Assembly: GCF_002277025.1 (NCBI RefSeq)
Contig: NZ_NIWD01000015.1
Span: 179,968-243,967 of the forward strand
Reading direction: 5' to 3'
DNA: 64,000 bases
Source: Sphingopyxis sp. GW247-27LB
Lineage (GTDB): Bacteria; Pseudomonadota; Alphaproteobacteria; Sphingomonadales; Sphingomonadaceae
Part shown: positions 1 to 8,308 of the stretch, piece after piece
Numbering within the stretch: the stretch's first letter is position 1
How the letters are laid out: each line of letters starts with the position of its first letter
Made by a program: the position numbers and the translations under genes
The notes under the pieces: model-generated
Database searches by the model: none
What the model was told of the DNA's origin: nothing
What the model saw: the letters and a program-made list of their open reading frames with translations, nothing else

Positions 1-57
1 TTGCGCTGCGCGCGCCTCCGGTCGGGCTACGCCCGCCCTCCGCCGCACGCAGCGCAA
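1..57. repeat. GC-rich inverted repeat at left edge
   Basis: The ten bases at 1-10 (TTGCGCTGCG) are the exact reverse complement of 48-57. A smaller nested hairpin (CGGGC, TAC, GCCCG) lies at 23-35. It sits just downstream of the minus-strand gene ending at 66, so it could act as a transcription-terminating hairpin or be a dispersed palindromic element. There is no T tract. The element may extend beyond the window. Confidence 0.5.
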
Positions 58-65
58 GGCGACCC

Positions 66-1235
66 TCAACTAACCGGCATCATATCCGAAAAGGGGGTCC
101 CTCTTCGACGCCGATAGGGGGTCCCTTTTGAACGCCGTTTGACATCCAGACATTCGCTACGAAGATGCATCGCCATTTCACGGGAACGGCCGGACGCCTG
201 CAGCAGGTCGAGATAGACCTGCAGCGGCGGCGCATAGCAGACGCCGTCGATCCGTTGGCCCACCGCGACATCGCGCCGGCTCTTCGCCTCGATGATGCCA
301 AGGTTCCACCCCTCTGCGACCGGCCGCGCGTCGAGATTGAGCAGCGCCTCGATCAGCTTCTGCCCAGGCTCGATCCGGCAACGAAGCTGCGAGATGGAAG
401 AAAGATAGGGGGCATAGATTTGAGCGGCGACTTCGCCGGTGACCGCATAGGCGGCCTTCGCCTCGTCGCACGCCTGATCAAGGCGCAGCGCCAGCTCCAG
501 TGCGTCACTCCCTTTCGGAACATAGTAGCGCCGCACCGTCGGTGCCTTTTGATCGCTCGCATAGCTGGTCCAGGCTTCGAGAAGGGGCCGTGCGGCACGC
601 AGGCGACGCTGTTTCGACGGGCCCGCGCCCTGCACATCGACCCACTCGCGCCGTTCGAGTTCCGTGAGGGTCTCGGAAGCCGTAGCCGGCGAAACCCCGC
701 TCGCATCGGCGAGATCCTTCACGCCCAGCCAGTCCTGCCGCCTCTCATAAATTTCATGGAGTGCGCGCGCCTTTTGTCCCTGAAAAATGGAATCGAACTT
801 CTTCGTCCCTTTTTTCGGAGCCGGTTTATCGAGAAATATGAATGTCTTTTTCCCCGGAATATAAAGCGAGCCTCCGAGGTCGTAATATCCGACGCGCTCT
901 TCCCGAAAAATCTCTCGAGCGCCCGGCGAGATCGCACGGGCGACAAAAAAAGGAATGATTTCCCGGTCGTCACCGGAATTGCTGAGATGGGCCTGATTAT
1001 TCCGAAGCTGCCAGATTGCTTCGCGCACATCGCGCGGAAAAAGCTGCGCCTTGATTTCGACAAGCAATAAGAGCGGCTGGCGGCCGATATATGCGCCGAT
1101 CAGGGCGTCGGCGCGGCCGCGAGGCCCGATTTCGACCTCATATCGCTCGATTTGCGCGTGCGACTGCGGCAGCGCCAAAAGCGCCTCCAAAAGCGCATCG
1201 AGCAATTCGCGCTGAGAATTTTCAAATTCGGCCAT
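66..1235 (-). CDS. PD-(D/E)XK-like / winged-helix / AbiEi-like fusion protein
   Basis: A 389-aa protein with three recognisable parts. Residues about 25-80 show a PD-(D/E)XK-like pattern: D43 in RADALIG, then E60-I-K62 after a hydrophobic strand, followed by a Gln/Arg-rich helix. Residues about 165-215 look like a winged helix (LADASGVSPATASETLTEL). The C-terminal part, with QVYLDLLQASGRSREMAMHL, resembles AbiEi-type antitoxins of type IV toxin-antitoxin systems. No AbiEii nucleotidyltransferase toxin lies beside it, although an unrelated nucleotidyltransferase-HEPN gene lies 1.7 kb away. The upstream 160 bases are AT-rich and probably hold the promoter. A role in phage defence or in regulation is inference; the nuclease residues are a reading by eye. 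Confidence 0.6.
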   Translation of the reverse strand: MAEFENSQRELLDALLEALLALPQSHAQIERYEVEIGPRGRADALIGAYIGRQPLLLLVEIKAQLFPRDVREAIWQLRNNQAHLSNSGDDREIIPFFVARAISPGAREIFREERVGYYDLGGSLYIPGKKTFIFLDKPAPKKGTKKFDSIFQGQKARALHEIYERRQDWLGVKDLADASGVSPATASETLTELERREWVDVQGAGPSKQRRLRAARPLLEAWTSYASDQKAPTVRRYYVPKGSDALELALRLDQACDEAKAAYAVTGEVAAQIYAPYLSSISQLRCRIEPGQKLIEALLNLDARPVAEGWNLGIIEAKSRRDVAVGQRIDGVCYAPPLQVYLDLLQASGRSREMAMHLRSECLDVKRRSKGTPYRRRRGTPFSDMMPVS

Positions 1236-1398
1236 ATTTTGTGCCCAGCAAAAATCACCCTAAAAGTGAATATTCGGAAAAACCTTGATATTTGCTGCGC
1301 AGAAAATTTGCATTAAAAAAATGGAAAAAATTTCATCTGAAATCTGGAAAGCGTCGAAACTGGCAACGTTCCGGTGGCGTCAACGAAGGATTTTGGCG

Positions 1399-2475
1399 TC
1401 ACCGCGCCTCGAGGGTGATTTCACGCCTGCTGAACTGAGATGGCAATTTGATCTCGATATCGCCCGATGTGATAGCCCAATCGGTCGTCACCAAGGCTGG
1501 CTCTTCGCCACTATCGTCCTCAGACACCAGCACCTCAACATAAATAGCCGCGCTGGAAGTTGGACGAGCATGGTAAGTCCGAATATCCAAATCAGGCTCT
1601 CCCCGCCGCGAGATGACATACTCATGACCCGTCTCACGAACGTCGGCTTCGACCTCAGCCAAGACTTCGACCTCAAGGACAAAATCCTGTCCCTCCTCGG
1701 ATTCGTCGACGAGAAACACGCTCGAAATCTCAAGATCGAAGAACTCGACATCTTCAACCTCGATATCGACACGGCGCGGACGATAGGAGTTAAGGCGTGC
1801 CCTCAGCCTTTCGAGCAGGGACGCGTCTCCACGGACATGCGCTTCAAGACGCTTCACCAACTGGGCTGACGCCAGAGCCAGCGAGAGAAGCTGGGCAACG
1901 GAGTCCAATTGGATCAGATCGTCCCGTCCCTCGCAGAATTTCACTAGGTCCGGATCCTTGCCAACCACATATATTCTGGGTCGACCGGGCCGGATCCAGG
2001 CGAGGAGGCTCGACAGCACAAAGGCGTCCGGAAACTCGCTCTTTTTTTTGCCCTCCCCAAAGGGCGCAGCACCAGCAAAATAATCGTCAAAAATCGCTTT
2101 GTGATCGGCAACAAGGGGGATTTCGGTAAATTTTGCTGTCGCTAGGAATTCTCGAAAGCGCGCGTGAAGCAGTGCCTTCCGATCGGCTGGATCGGTATCA
2201 CCAAAGGGACCGCTTTCTCCAAGCTGGCCAAAAATCGCGCCGTGCTTCTTCGCTGCTGCTTCCGCCTCCGCCAGCGCTTCCGAAAGTCTCGCTTCAACCT
2301 CCCGCGTGGTGATGGAAGTCGTGATCGGCTCGAGCGTGCTCTTCGACGCTAGATCGATCAGGCTGGACCAAGTTCGCGATTGCCAGTCGAGACCCGCTGC
2401 ACGAAAAGCCTCGGTATCGATGAAAGCATATGGTGTGACGAGGCGCTGTCCGCGCGGTGCTGGTGGTTCGCTCAT
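1399..2475 (-). CDS. PIN domain protein (DUF4935 type)
   Basis: A 358-aa protein. The first 190 residues match PIN-like ribonucleases: D20 in YAFIDTEAF after the first strand, acidic E59/E61 after the first helices, D150 in KSEFPDAFVL, and D174/D176 in VVGKDPDL. The GEGKKKSEFPDA stretch is characteristic of the DUF4935 group. The C-terminal 160 residues are rich in Glu, Asp and beta-strand-like segments and match nothing I recognise. PIN proteins cleave RNA with a metal ion, and this group is often found in mobile regions. No obvious antitoxin gene is adjacent. A defence or toxin role is inferred from the neighbours, which include AbiEi-like and HEPN proteins. Confidence 0.7.
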   Translation of the reverse strand: MSEPPAPRGQRLVTPYAFIDTEAFRAAGLDWQSRTWSSLIDLASKSTLEPITTSITTREVEARLSEALAEAEAAAKKHGAIFGQLGESGPFGDTDPADRKALLHARFREFLATAKFTEIPLVADHKAIFDDYFAGAAPFGEGKKKSEFPDAFVLSSLLAWIRPGRPRIYVVGKDPDLVKFCEGRDDLIQLDSVAQLLSLALASAQLVKRLEAHVRGDASLLERLRARLNSYRPRRVDIEVEDVEFFDLEISSVFLVDESEEGQDFVLEVEVLAEVEADVRETGHEYVISRRGEPDLDIRTYHARPTSSAAIYVEVLVSEDDSGEEPALVTTDWAITSGDIEIKLPSQFSRREITLEAR

Positions 2476-2684
2476 CGTTGCAAACTAGCTTTTGCGACGG
2501 ATTTCCTCAATCGTTCCCTTGAGCCTCGCCGCCCAATGCGACGCTTGAGAGAGAGCTAAGAATGGCGCAAAACTGGCTCACATAGGCCGATGGACGGAGA
2601 ACTAGCCTCAATTTGGTTCTAAATCTCAAATCGCCACTGCATGGACCGGGTCGCCGACGCTAGAGTTGATCGTCGGAGGTGACG

Positions 2685-2915
2685 ATGATCATTTTCAAGA
2701 TGCTGGCGATCGCCAGCCTGACGATCCTGACAGCATGTGCTCCGCCGGAGCCACGCAGCGTTCAATATTTCGAGGCCAATCTCGATGAGGCACGCGACGT
2801 CGTCCAAAGCTGCACGGCGGGCGACAAGCGCGGCGATGAATGCAGCAATGCCAATGTCGCGGTCGAGACTGCCGAGGGAAAGGCCAAATTCGAGCGGTTC
2901 CGCGGGAAAAAGTAG
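2685..2915 (+). CDS. EexN-like small lipoprotein
   Basis: A 76-aa secreted lipoprotein. A hydrophobic signal (IIFKMLAIASLTIL) ends in the lipobox LTAC, with Cys at residue 18 as the lipidated residue. The mature part has YFEANLDEARDVVQSC and GDECSNANVAVETAEGK, the pattern of EexN-family entry-exclusion lipoproteins carried by conjugative plasmids and integrative elements, where they block uptake of a related element from another donor. ATG 2685 is preferred over GTG 2679 because CGGAGG ends five bases before the ATG and overlaps the GTG. No trb/vir mating genes are in the window, so the rest of such a module would lie elsewhere. Confidence 0.65.
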   Translation: MIIFKMLAIASLTILTACAPPEPRSVQYFEANLDEARDVVQSCTAGDKRGDECSNANVAVETAEGKAKFERFRGKK

Positions 2916-2921
2916 CGGGTC

Positions 2922-3851
2922 TCAACCTGCCTGACGCGCTGTTGCCTCAAGCTCAGCGATGCGGTCACGGCAAATAGTCTCGACGATATCGGCGAGATGC
3001 TGAACCCGCGCGCCGAGCCATTCCAGTTCGTCGGCGGTGATCGCGTAATGCTTCGAATAGCGCGCCTTGATGTACGCTTCCTTCAACTTTTCGAACCGCG
3101 ACCGGTCGGCCTTAACTTCTCGCGGCCATGCCTCGATCAATCGATCATCGATCCGCTCGGCTTGGGTGCGCAGGAAAACAAGATTATGGATGTGCGGCGT
3201 GTGGAAAGTGCATACCAATAGGATGCAGTGGTAATATCGTTCCGTCGCCTGATGAAGCTGAAAGGCCGCATTGTTCAACCAACCTTCAGCGACCGCGCTT
3301 CGATAGTGATGAAGAAACTGCGCTCCGCTAGGATACCACTCATCAAAATACTCGCGCGCCATCTCGAGCGCCGCATGCGGCGTCATCGGCTTGGGTTCTG
3401 CGAGCTCCTTCCCGTCGGCCTCGTACAGCGCGATCCCGTCACGAGCGACGTCGATGAAGAAATAGCGACCCTGCGTCAGTCCGGCATTCACCTCGTCGAG
3501 ACTGTGAACGATGAAGTTCACCGGCGTGCGGAGCCGCTTCGTTACCGACAGCTCACGAATGAGCCGGTCGTCGAGCTTCGACCAATAGTCCGCCCGATCG
3601 GTCAGCCGCTTGTCGTTGACGATGATCAGCAGGTCATAGTCCGACTGATAGCCCTTCGCCGTGTGCGGCTCGTCGACCCACCCACCCCGTGCATAGCTGC
3701 CGTAGAGGATGATCTTGGAAATCCGGCCCTTGCGCTTCCAGTCCTGCGTCGCGAGCGCCAGCGCATCCTCGAATTCCTCAAAGATGATCTCGACGACGCG
3801 CTCGATCTCGCGTTGCTTGTGCGGGGGAAGATGTTCGAGGCTGCTCTGCAT
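2922..3851 (-). CDS. Fused minimal nucleotidyltransferase-HEPN protein
   Basis: A 309-aa protein. The N-terminal nucleotidyltransferase shows GSYARG at 51-56 and the metal-binding D71-Y-D73, the polymerase-beta type signature. The C-terminal half is a HEPN-like helical domain with HQATERYYH (200-208) and HTPHIHNL. In MNT-HEPN toxin-antitoxin pairs the nucleotidyltransferase AMPylates and silences the HEPN ribonuclease; here both are in one chain. A longer in-frame opening to 4337 exists, but its added residues are low-complexity Arg/Ala and overlap the DUF736 gene. The ATG at 3849-3851 begins a natural MQSSLEHLPPHKQ sequence. The mobile-element setting suggests defence or plasmid maintenance. 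Confidence 0.75.
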   Translation of the reverse strand: MQSSLEHLPPHKQREIERVVEIIFEEFEDALALATQDWKRKGRISKIILYGSYARGGWVDEPHTAKGYQSDYDLLIIVNDKRLTDRADYWSKLDDRLIRELSVTKRLRTPVNFIVHSLDEVNAGLTQGRYFFIDVARDGIALYEADGKELAEPKPMTPHAALEMAREYFDEWYPSGAQFLHHYRSAVAEGWLNNAAFQLHQATERYYHCILLVCTFHTPHIHNLVFLRTQAERIDDRLIEAWPREVKADRSRFEKLKEAYIKARYSKHYAITADELEWLGARVQHLADIVETICRDRIAELEATARQAG

Positions 3852-3934
3852 TGGGGTCACCCTAACAAGGTGGCGGCACCCTTGCACCCGGAAGATTGTT
3901 CCGATGCGCACGGATGCCGCAGGCTGGCTGCCGC

Positions 3935-4258
3935 TCAGTCGGCGGGTGTCCAGATGATCGCGAAGACATCGTCGCGATCCTGCCCCGCGGCCCGCCCGAG
4001 ATTGGCGTAGATACGCCGCGGCCCGAACTCGGGGGTCGCGAGCGAGAGCGACACATAGGGGCGTCCGGATTGCTCGGCGACGCGGATCCAGCCGGCGCCG
4101 ATCTCGACGCCATCGGACCAAACGCGATAGTCGGGCTGCACATCGCTCGCCTTGCCGCGGTTGGGGCGTATCTCGATCGGTGCCTTGATAGACAGCGTGA
4201 TGAGCTGGCCCGCAAAGCCCTTCTCGATGCTGCCGCTGACGATGCCGATGCTCGCCAT
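3935..4258 (-). CDS. DUF736 family protein
   Basis: A 107-aa protein starting MASIGIVSGSIEKGF. The sequence RPNRGKASDVQPDYRVW, with the following GAGWIR and YVSLSL, is typical of DUF736, a small protein of unknown function found almost only on conjugative plasmids and integrative elements of alphaproteobacteria, usually near DUF2493, ParB and relaxase genes. The ATG at 4256-4258 is chosen because upstream in-frame residues are Arg/Ala-rich and non-conserved. Here it is separated from the rest of the backbone (20.7-31.4 kb) by 16 kb of cargo, which suggests insertion into an older element. Confidence 0.8.
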   Translation of the reverse strand: MASIGIVSGSIEKGFAGQLITLSIKAPIEIRPNRGKASDVQPDYRVWSDGVEIGAGWIRVAEQSGRPYVSLSLATPEFGPRRIYANLGRAAGQDRDDVFAIIWTPAD

Positions 4259-4563
4259 GTCGATACTCCTGCTGATCGACCCGAGACCATCCCGGGCGTG
4301 AAGCCGGGCAGGACGGCGGTTCAAGGCAGGCGCGCACCCGCAGGGCCGAAGCGAAGCGGCGGAGCGGGACGACGGCCCGCTTGCGCGGCGGCCGCCGCCG
4401 TCCAGTTTGGCGAAGCGCCTCAGGATGGTCACGGACGCGCGGGACATTCAGCGAAGGACGTTGGGTGGCGTGAGCTGGTTTCGAGACAGGTTGGCCTCGT
4501 TAACGGGGATAGCGCGCAAGACCCGGGAAGAACGCCCCGCGACAATCGGGATAGGGCTTCGCT
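4259..4563. other. Gene-free 305-base stretch
   Basis: No convincing gene lies here. The stretch is very GC-rich around 4320-4400, with a perfect 14-base palindrome at 4385-4398 (GCGGCGG then CCGCCGC). The phrase GAAGCGAAGCGGCGGAG nearby loosely resembles the sequence just before the large inverted repeat at 21789. It marks the join between the DUF736 backbone gene and the metal-response genes. Confidence 0.4.
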
Positions 4564-4965
4564 TCAGTCCCGCAGTGCGTCGAGGACCCGGCATTGCTCC
4601 ACAGTCGTGTGGCTGCAAATGTCGAGCAGTCCTTCGAGCGTTCCCTCAAGCGACTTCAGGGCAGCGATCTTCTCGCGCACTTCGACAAGATGCCGCGAGG
4701 CGATGTGATCGACATCGGCACAGGGCGTGCCTTCGGGCGTCTCCGACAGCGACAACAGACTTCGCACGGTGTCGAGCGAGAATCCCAGCTCGCGCGCCTT
4801 TCGCACGAAGGTGAGCCGGTCGCGATGCTCTGGCCCATAGATGCGGTGCCCGCCGTTACTGCGCCCCGGCTCGGCCAATATGCCAATCTTCTCGTAATAT
4901 CGGATGGTCACGACCTGGCAGCCGGTGAGCCTGCCCAAATCGCCGATCGAGAAACTTTCCTGCAT
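4564..4965 (-). CDS. MerR-family metal-responsive regulator (CadR/PbrR-like)
   Basis: A 133-aa MerR regulator. The winged helix-turn-helix is at residues 5-45 (FSIGDLGRLTG, TIRYYEKIGIL, HRIYG), followed by the dimerisation helix and a metal loop. Cys82, Cys117 and Cys125 fit the three-Cys arrangement of CadR and PbrR, which bind cadmium or lead and twist an over-long promoter into an active form. ATG 4963-4965 is chosen because it gives a standard MerR N-terminus; the longer opening to 5028 would run through the shared promoter. It is divergent from the Cys-rich CDF gene at 5040 and almost certainly controls it. Cadmium, lead or zinc as the inducer is inference. Confidence 0.85.
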   Translation of the reverse strand: MQESFSIGDLGRLTGCQVVTIRYYEKIGILAEPGRSNGGHRIYGPEHRDRLTFVRKARELGFSLDTVRSLLSLSETPEGTPCADVDHIASRHLVEVREKIAALKSLEGTLEGLLDICSHTTVEQCRVLDALRD

Positions 4966-4972
4966 AAAGTGC

Positions 4973-5003
4973 TTGAACCTATAGTTGCTATAGGTCGTAT
5001 AGG
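4973..5003 (+). promoter_or_regulatory. MerR-type promoter with 19-base spacer
   Basis: The -35 box TTGAAC (4973-4978) and -10 box TATAGG (4998-5003) are 19 bases apart, the stretched spacing typical of MerR-controlled promoters. Between them lies a perfect dyad, ACCTATAG (4977-4984), TTG, CTATAGGT (4988-4995). It reads toward the CDF gene at 5040 and begins 8 bases from the MerR start codon, so the regulator would also control itself. Confidence 0.85.
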
Positions 5004-5039
5004 CCTGCGCGAACCACTTGCCAAACATGGAACGCGATC

Positions 5040-5879
5040 ATGGATAAATGCTGCGGCGACGGCGATGCCGTCTCGAAACCTGTCACCGAAAAGAGCGGAT
5101 GCTGCGGCGAGACGGCCCCGAATCCGCCGGTGATCGACAGCTGCTGCGCACCTGCCTCGGGTTGTTCCAGCACGGCTGCGAAGGCCCCCGCGTCCGACGC
5201 GCCTGCCGTCGAAGCGCCGCGCCATTTCGCCGGGGATGATTGCTGCTCGGCAAAGGAAGACGAGATCGCGGCGCTTGGCGCCTATGCAGACGTCCGCCGC
5301 GTTCTGCAGATCGTGCTCGTCATCAACCTTGTGATGTTCTTCGCCGAGTTCACCGCCGGCGTCTTCGCCCGTTCGACCGCGCTGATGGCTGACTCGGTCG
5401 ACATGCTGGGCGATGCGCTCGTCTATATTCTCAGCCTTTACGCCCTGGAACGGAGTATTCGCTGGCGCGCCGGGGCAGCCCTGTTCAAGGGCGGTATCAT
5501 CGCAGCTTTCGGCATCTGGGTGGCGATCGAGGTTGTTCTCAAACTCACCGGCGACATCGTGCCGACGGCGGGAACGATGGGCATTTTCGGCTTCATCGCG
5601 CTGGCAGCAAATCTCACCTGTCTCGCGCTGCTCTATCAGCACCGTAACCGCGACGTGAACATGTCGAGCACTTTCGAATGCTCGCGCAACGACGTTATCG
5701 CCAACACCGGTGTGATCGTGGCGGCCGCGGGCGTCTGGCTGACGGGGTCGGGATGGCCCGACATTCTGGTTGGGAGCATCATTGCCGTCCTCTTCTTCCG
5801 GTCGGCGATCCGTGTTCTCAGCCAGGCATGGCCGCAATTTCGCGCCTCGCGACCGACGGTAGCGGCCGCCCTGGACTGA
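5040..5879 (+). CDS. Cys-rich, C-terminally short CDF cation transporter
   Basis: A 279-aa member of the cation diffusion facilitator superfamily. The cytoplasmic N-terminus (1-75) carries paired cysteines (4-5, 21-22, 35-36, 68-69, plus Cys42), likely a metal-capture segment. Six membrane segments follow. The TM2 site is D121xxxD125, but the expected HxxxD of TM5 reads C214-S-R-N-D218. The protein stops soon after TM6, so it lacks the usual cytoplasmic metallochaperone-like domain; CDFs without that domain are known. It lies under the MerR-type promoter, so it is probably an exporter of a soft metal such as cadmium, lead or zinc. A second CDF of the same build is at 55787. Confidence 0.8.
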   Translation: MDKCCGDGDAVSKPVTEKSGCCGETAPNPPVIDSCCAPASGCSSTAAKAPASDAPAVEAPRHFAGDDCCSAKEDEIAALGAYADVRRVLQIVLVINLVMFFAEFTAGVFARSTALMADSVDMLGDALVYILSLYALERSIRWRAGAALFKGGIIAAFGIWVAIEVVLKLTGDIVPTAGTMGIFGFIALAANLTCLALLYQHRNRDVNMSSTFECSRNDVIANTGVIVAAAGVWLTGSGWPDILVGSIIAVLFFRSAIRVLSQAWPQFRASRPTVAAALD

Positions 5880-6055
5880 GCGCCTGTCGCTGTCGTCCAT
5901 GCCGCGCCGAAGCTCGTCGGCAGGAACCTCAAGCGGCCCCGCGCAGCCGCAACCCCGCTGTCCAAGCGTCGACGTATAAGCCGCACCCATCGGCGCGCCG
6001 CCTTTCAAAGCGCGCGGCGATGGCATGAATTTTTCCTCCACACAGGGATCAGCAG

Positions 6056-6982
6056 ATGACGTGGCCCAAAGGAACGCGCGCCCTCGTGCTGCATAATGCC
6101 AAGGCGCGGCAGGGCGAGCAGGCGCTCGTTCCCGTTCGCGAGCGCCTCGCCGCGGGCGGCCTTCTGGTGACGGTCGAATCGTTCGAGAGCCTGCCCGAAA
6201 TTGCACGCGACGTGACACGCCTGCATCAGACCGCCGATATCATTGTCGTGTGCGGCGGCGACGGTTCGATCTCATCCGCTGCGCCCGCGGTGATCGAGAG
6301 CGGCCTGCCGCTGGGAATCATTCCCGCCGGAACCGCGAATGATCTGGCGCGCACCCTGTCGATCCCGCTCGATTTCGGGGCGGCGGCCGATGTCATTGTC
6401 GAAGGTCACAGCCGACGGATCGATGTCGGCACGGTCAATGGCCATGCCTTCTTCAATGTCGCGAGCATCGGGATCAGCAGCGAGCTTGCGCAGAAGCTCG
6501 ACCCGGCGATCAAGAAAAGGTTCGGGCGCCTCGGCTATGCCGTCGCCGCGCTGCGGGTCATCCTGGCTGCCCAGCGGTTCCGGGCGAGGATCAGGGAGAA
6601 GGGCGAGTCGAGGACCGTCAGCACCTATCAGGTCGCGATCGGCAACGGGCGCCTCTATGGCGGCGGCAATGTCGTCGAGGAGAATGCCGCGATCGATGAC
6701 GGCACGCTCGATCTTTATAGTCTCGAGGTGAAAAACCTCTGGAAGCTCGCCCTCATGCTCCGCGCTTTCCGGTCCGGCACGCATGGCGCGTGGAAGGAAG
6801 TGCGCACCGCCAAATGCGTCGAGTTCGACATCGAGACGCGGCGGCCGATGCCGGTGAACACTGACGGTGAGATCGTTACCGCGACGCCGGCGCATTTCCG
6901 TGTTTTACCGCGCGCGATATCGGTCCTGGCCCCGTGCGAATGCCCCGTCACAGCCCGGCAATTCCCGCTCTATCACCATTGA
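6056..6982 (+). CDS. Lipid kinase, YegS/BmrU/diacylglycerol kinase type
   Basis: A 308-aa protein of the DAGK catalytic-domain family. Visible hallmarks are VVCGGDGSISSA near residue 65-75 (nucleotide-binding GGDG), GIIPAGTANDLARTL (the conserved GTxNDfAr motif) and, near the C-terminus, VNTDGEI before a beta-rich domain. Such enzymes phosphorylate diacylglycerol, ceramide or related lipids at the inner membrane. The start at ATG 6056 directly precedes TWPKGTRALVLHNAKA. It stands alone between the CDF gene and terC with 170-base gaps on both sides, so a shared operon is possible but not shown. The substrate is unknown; sphingolipid is plausible in a sphingomonad. Confidence 0.8.
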   Translation: MTWPKGTRALVLHNAKARQGEQALVPVRERLAAGGLLVTVESFESLPEIARDVTRLHQTADIIVVCGGDGSISSAAPAVIESGLPLGIIPAGTANDLARTLSIPLDFGAAADVIVEGHSRRIDVGTVNGHAFFNVASIGISSELAQKLDPAIKKRFGRLGYAVAALRVILAAQRFRARIREKGESRTVSTYQVAIGNGRLYGGGNVVEENAAIDDGTLDLYSLEVKNLWKLALMLRAFRSGTHGAWKEVRTAKCVEFDIETRRPMPVNTDGEIVTATPAHFRVLPRAISVLAPCECPVTARQFPLYHH

Positions 6983-7196
6983 GCCAAGGACCGGCGACCG
7001 CCGCGAAGCCCTTGTGAGAAGGACGGTTTTGCCGTAAATCGCGAAGCGCGGGCCGGGCCCCTCTGACGGTCGTACAGCGACGGCCGTGATGTCGGACCGC
7101 ATCGAGCGACGCTCGGTGCAATTGTCTGCGTTCCCATCGATCTGCACCTTCGCGCGACCGGTTCAGTGGCAGCATCGCTGAGGAAGGGCGTTCGAC

Positions 7197-8009
7197 ATGG
7201 AAGGCTTGGTCACCCTGTTTCAGGATCCCGCAGTGTGGGCGGCACTGCTGACGCTCGTGGTGATGGAAATCGTCCTCGGCATCGACAACCTCATTTTCAT
7301 CTCGATTATCTCCAACAAATTGCCCGAAGCCCAGCGACAGAGAGCGCGGCGAATCGGCATCTCGCTGGCGCTGGTCATGCGCCTCGCGCTGCTTTCGGTG
7401 ATTGCCTGGCTCGTGGGGCTGACGGCGATCGTCGTCGATTTCGGATTGCAGGGCGCGCCGGATGCCTATGGCAAGCCAAGCTTCGAGACCGCCTTTTCCT
7501 GGCGCGACATCATATTGATCGCCGGCGGCCTCTTCCTGATCTGGAAGGCGACTTCGGAAATCCACCATAATGTCGATCCTAACCCGAACGACGATGTCTT
7601 CAACGCCGGCAAGAAGGCGCTGACATTCGGATCGGCCATCATCCAGATCCTGCTGCTCGATCTCGTCTTCTCGGTCGACTCGATCCTGACCGCTGTCGGC
7701 ATGACCGAACATCTGCCGATCATGGTGATCGCGGTGGTTTCGGCGGTCCTCGTCATGCTGCTCGCGGCCGACCCGCTGGCCAACTTCATCCGCGACAACC
7801 CGACCGTCGTGATGCTGGCGCTCGGCTTCCTGCTGATGATCGGTGTCGTGCTGATCGCTGACGGCTTCGGAGCAAAGGTGCCCAAGGGCTATATCTACAC
7901 CGCCATGGCATTTTCGGCCGGGGTAGAAGGGCTCAATATTTGGGCGCGGCGCCGGCGTGAGCGGGTCGCGCTTGCAAAAGCCTCGGGCGAAACCGCCGAG
8001 GCGAAATAG
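7197..8009 (+). CDS. terC: TerC family integral membrane protein
   Basis: A 270-aa membrane protein with about seven hydrophobic segments. [15 protein letters not shown] near residue 21 and [17 protein letters not shown] near residue 160 are the two repeated acidic membrane motifs of the TerC/Alx family, which acts in manganese or calcium export or in metalation of secreted proteins, and is linked to tellurite resistance in some gene sets. No ter operon partners are nearby. GGAAGG lies 5-10 bases before the ATG. The 214 bases upstream were searched by eye for a yybP-ykoY-like manganese riboswitch and none was evident. A general metal-homeostasis role fits the surrounding genes. Confidence 0.85.
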   Translation: MEGLVTLFQDPAVWAALLTLVVMEIVLGIDNLIFISIISNKLPEAQRQRARRIGISLALVMRLALLSVIAWLVGLTAIVVDFGLQGAPDAYGKPSFETAFSWRDIILIAGGLFLIWKATSEIHHNVDPNPNDDVFNAGKKALTFGSAIIQILLLDLVFSVDSILTAVGMTEHLPIMVIAVVSAVLVMLLAADPLANFIRDNPTVVMLALGFLLMIGVVLIADGFGAKVPKGYIYTAMAFSAGVEGLNIWARRRRERVALAKASGETAEAK

Positions 8010-8308
8010 TCGAAGCCCGGCAGCACCGAAGCTGTTCTGCCGTGTTTCCGGAGAATAGACTCGATCTGGATCTATCTCGGTGCAGTCGGCTTGCATGCCG
8101 CAGCGGCAAGGCTATGCTTTGAAGTGCATCGGGCAAGGCGCACGGTGCCAGGCGTGAGAACCTGCTTAGCTTAGTCTTCCTATTCCATCCTGCCGGGTGG
8201 CCGCTGCGCATGTCCAAGCCTTAGGGCTAAAGGCGGCGGCGCTTGTTCGCTAAGCAAGTTCTCAACGCCCGGCTTGCCGCCTTCGTCCCGAACGGGAAGG
8301 CGGCAGGT

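Noticed and set aside
3852-4337. N-terminal extension of the nucleotidyltransferase-HEPN gene
   Set aside because: The added residues are Arg/Ser-rich, overlap the DUF736 gene in another frame, and precede a normal MQSSLEHLPPHKQ start.
5880-6055. Small reading frames between the CDF and lipid kinase genes
   Set aside because: No ribosome site, no conserved pattern, and composition like random GC-rich DNA.
6983-7196. Possible yybP-ykoY manganese riboswitch before terC
   Set aside because: Such a switch would fit a TerC gene, but the paired conserved loops could not be found by eye.
8010-8308. Gene or RNA in the 299-base gap before the sigma gene
   Set aside because: Only a weak CGGCAG/CTGCCG pairing near 8015-8040 was seen; the TTG start at 8243 gives a non-conserved sigma N-terminus. 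The stretch most likely holds the sigma promoter.
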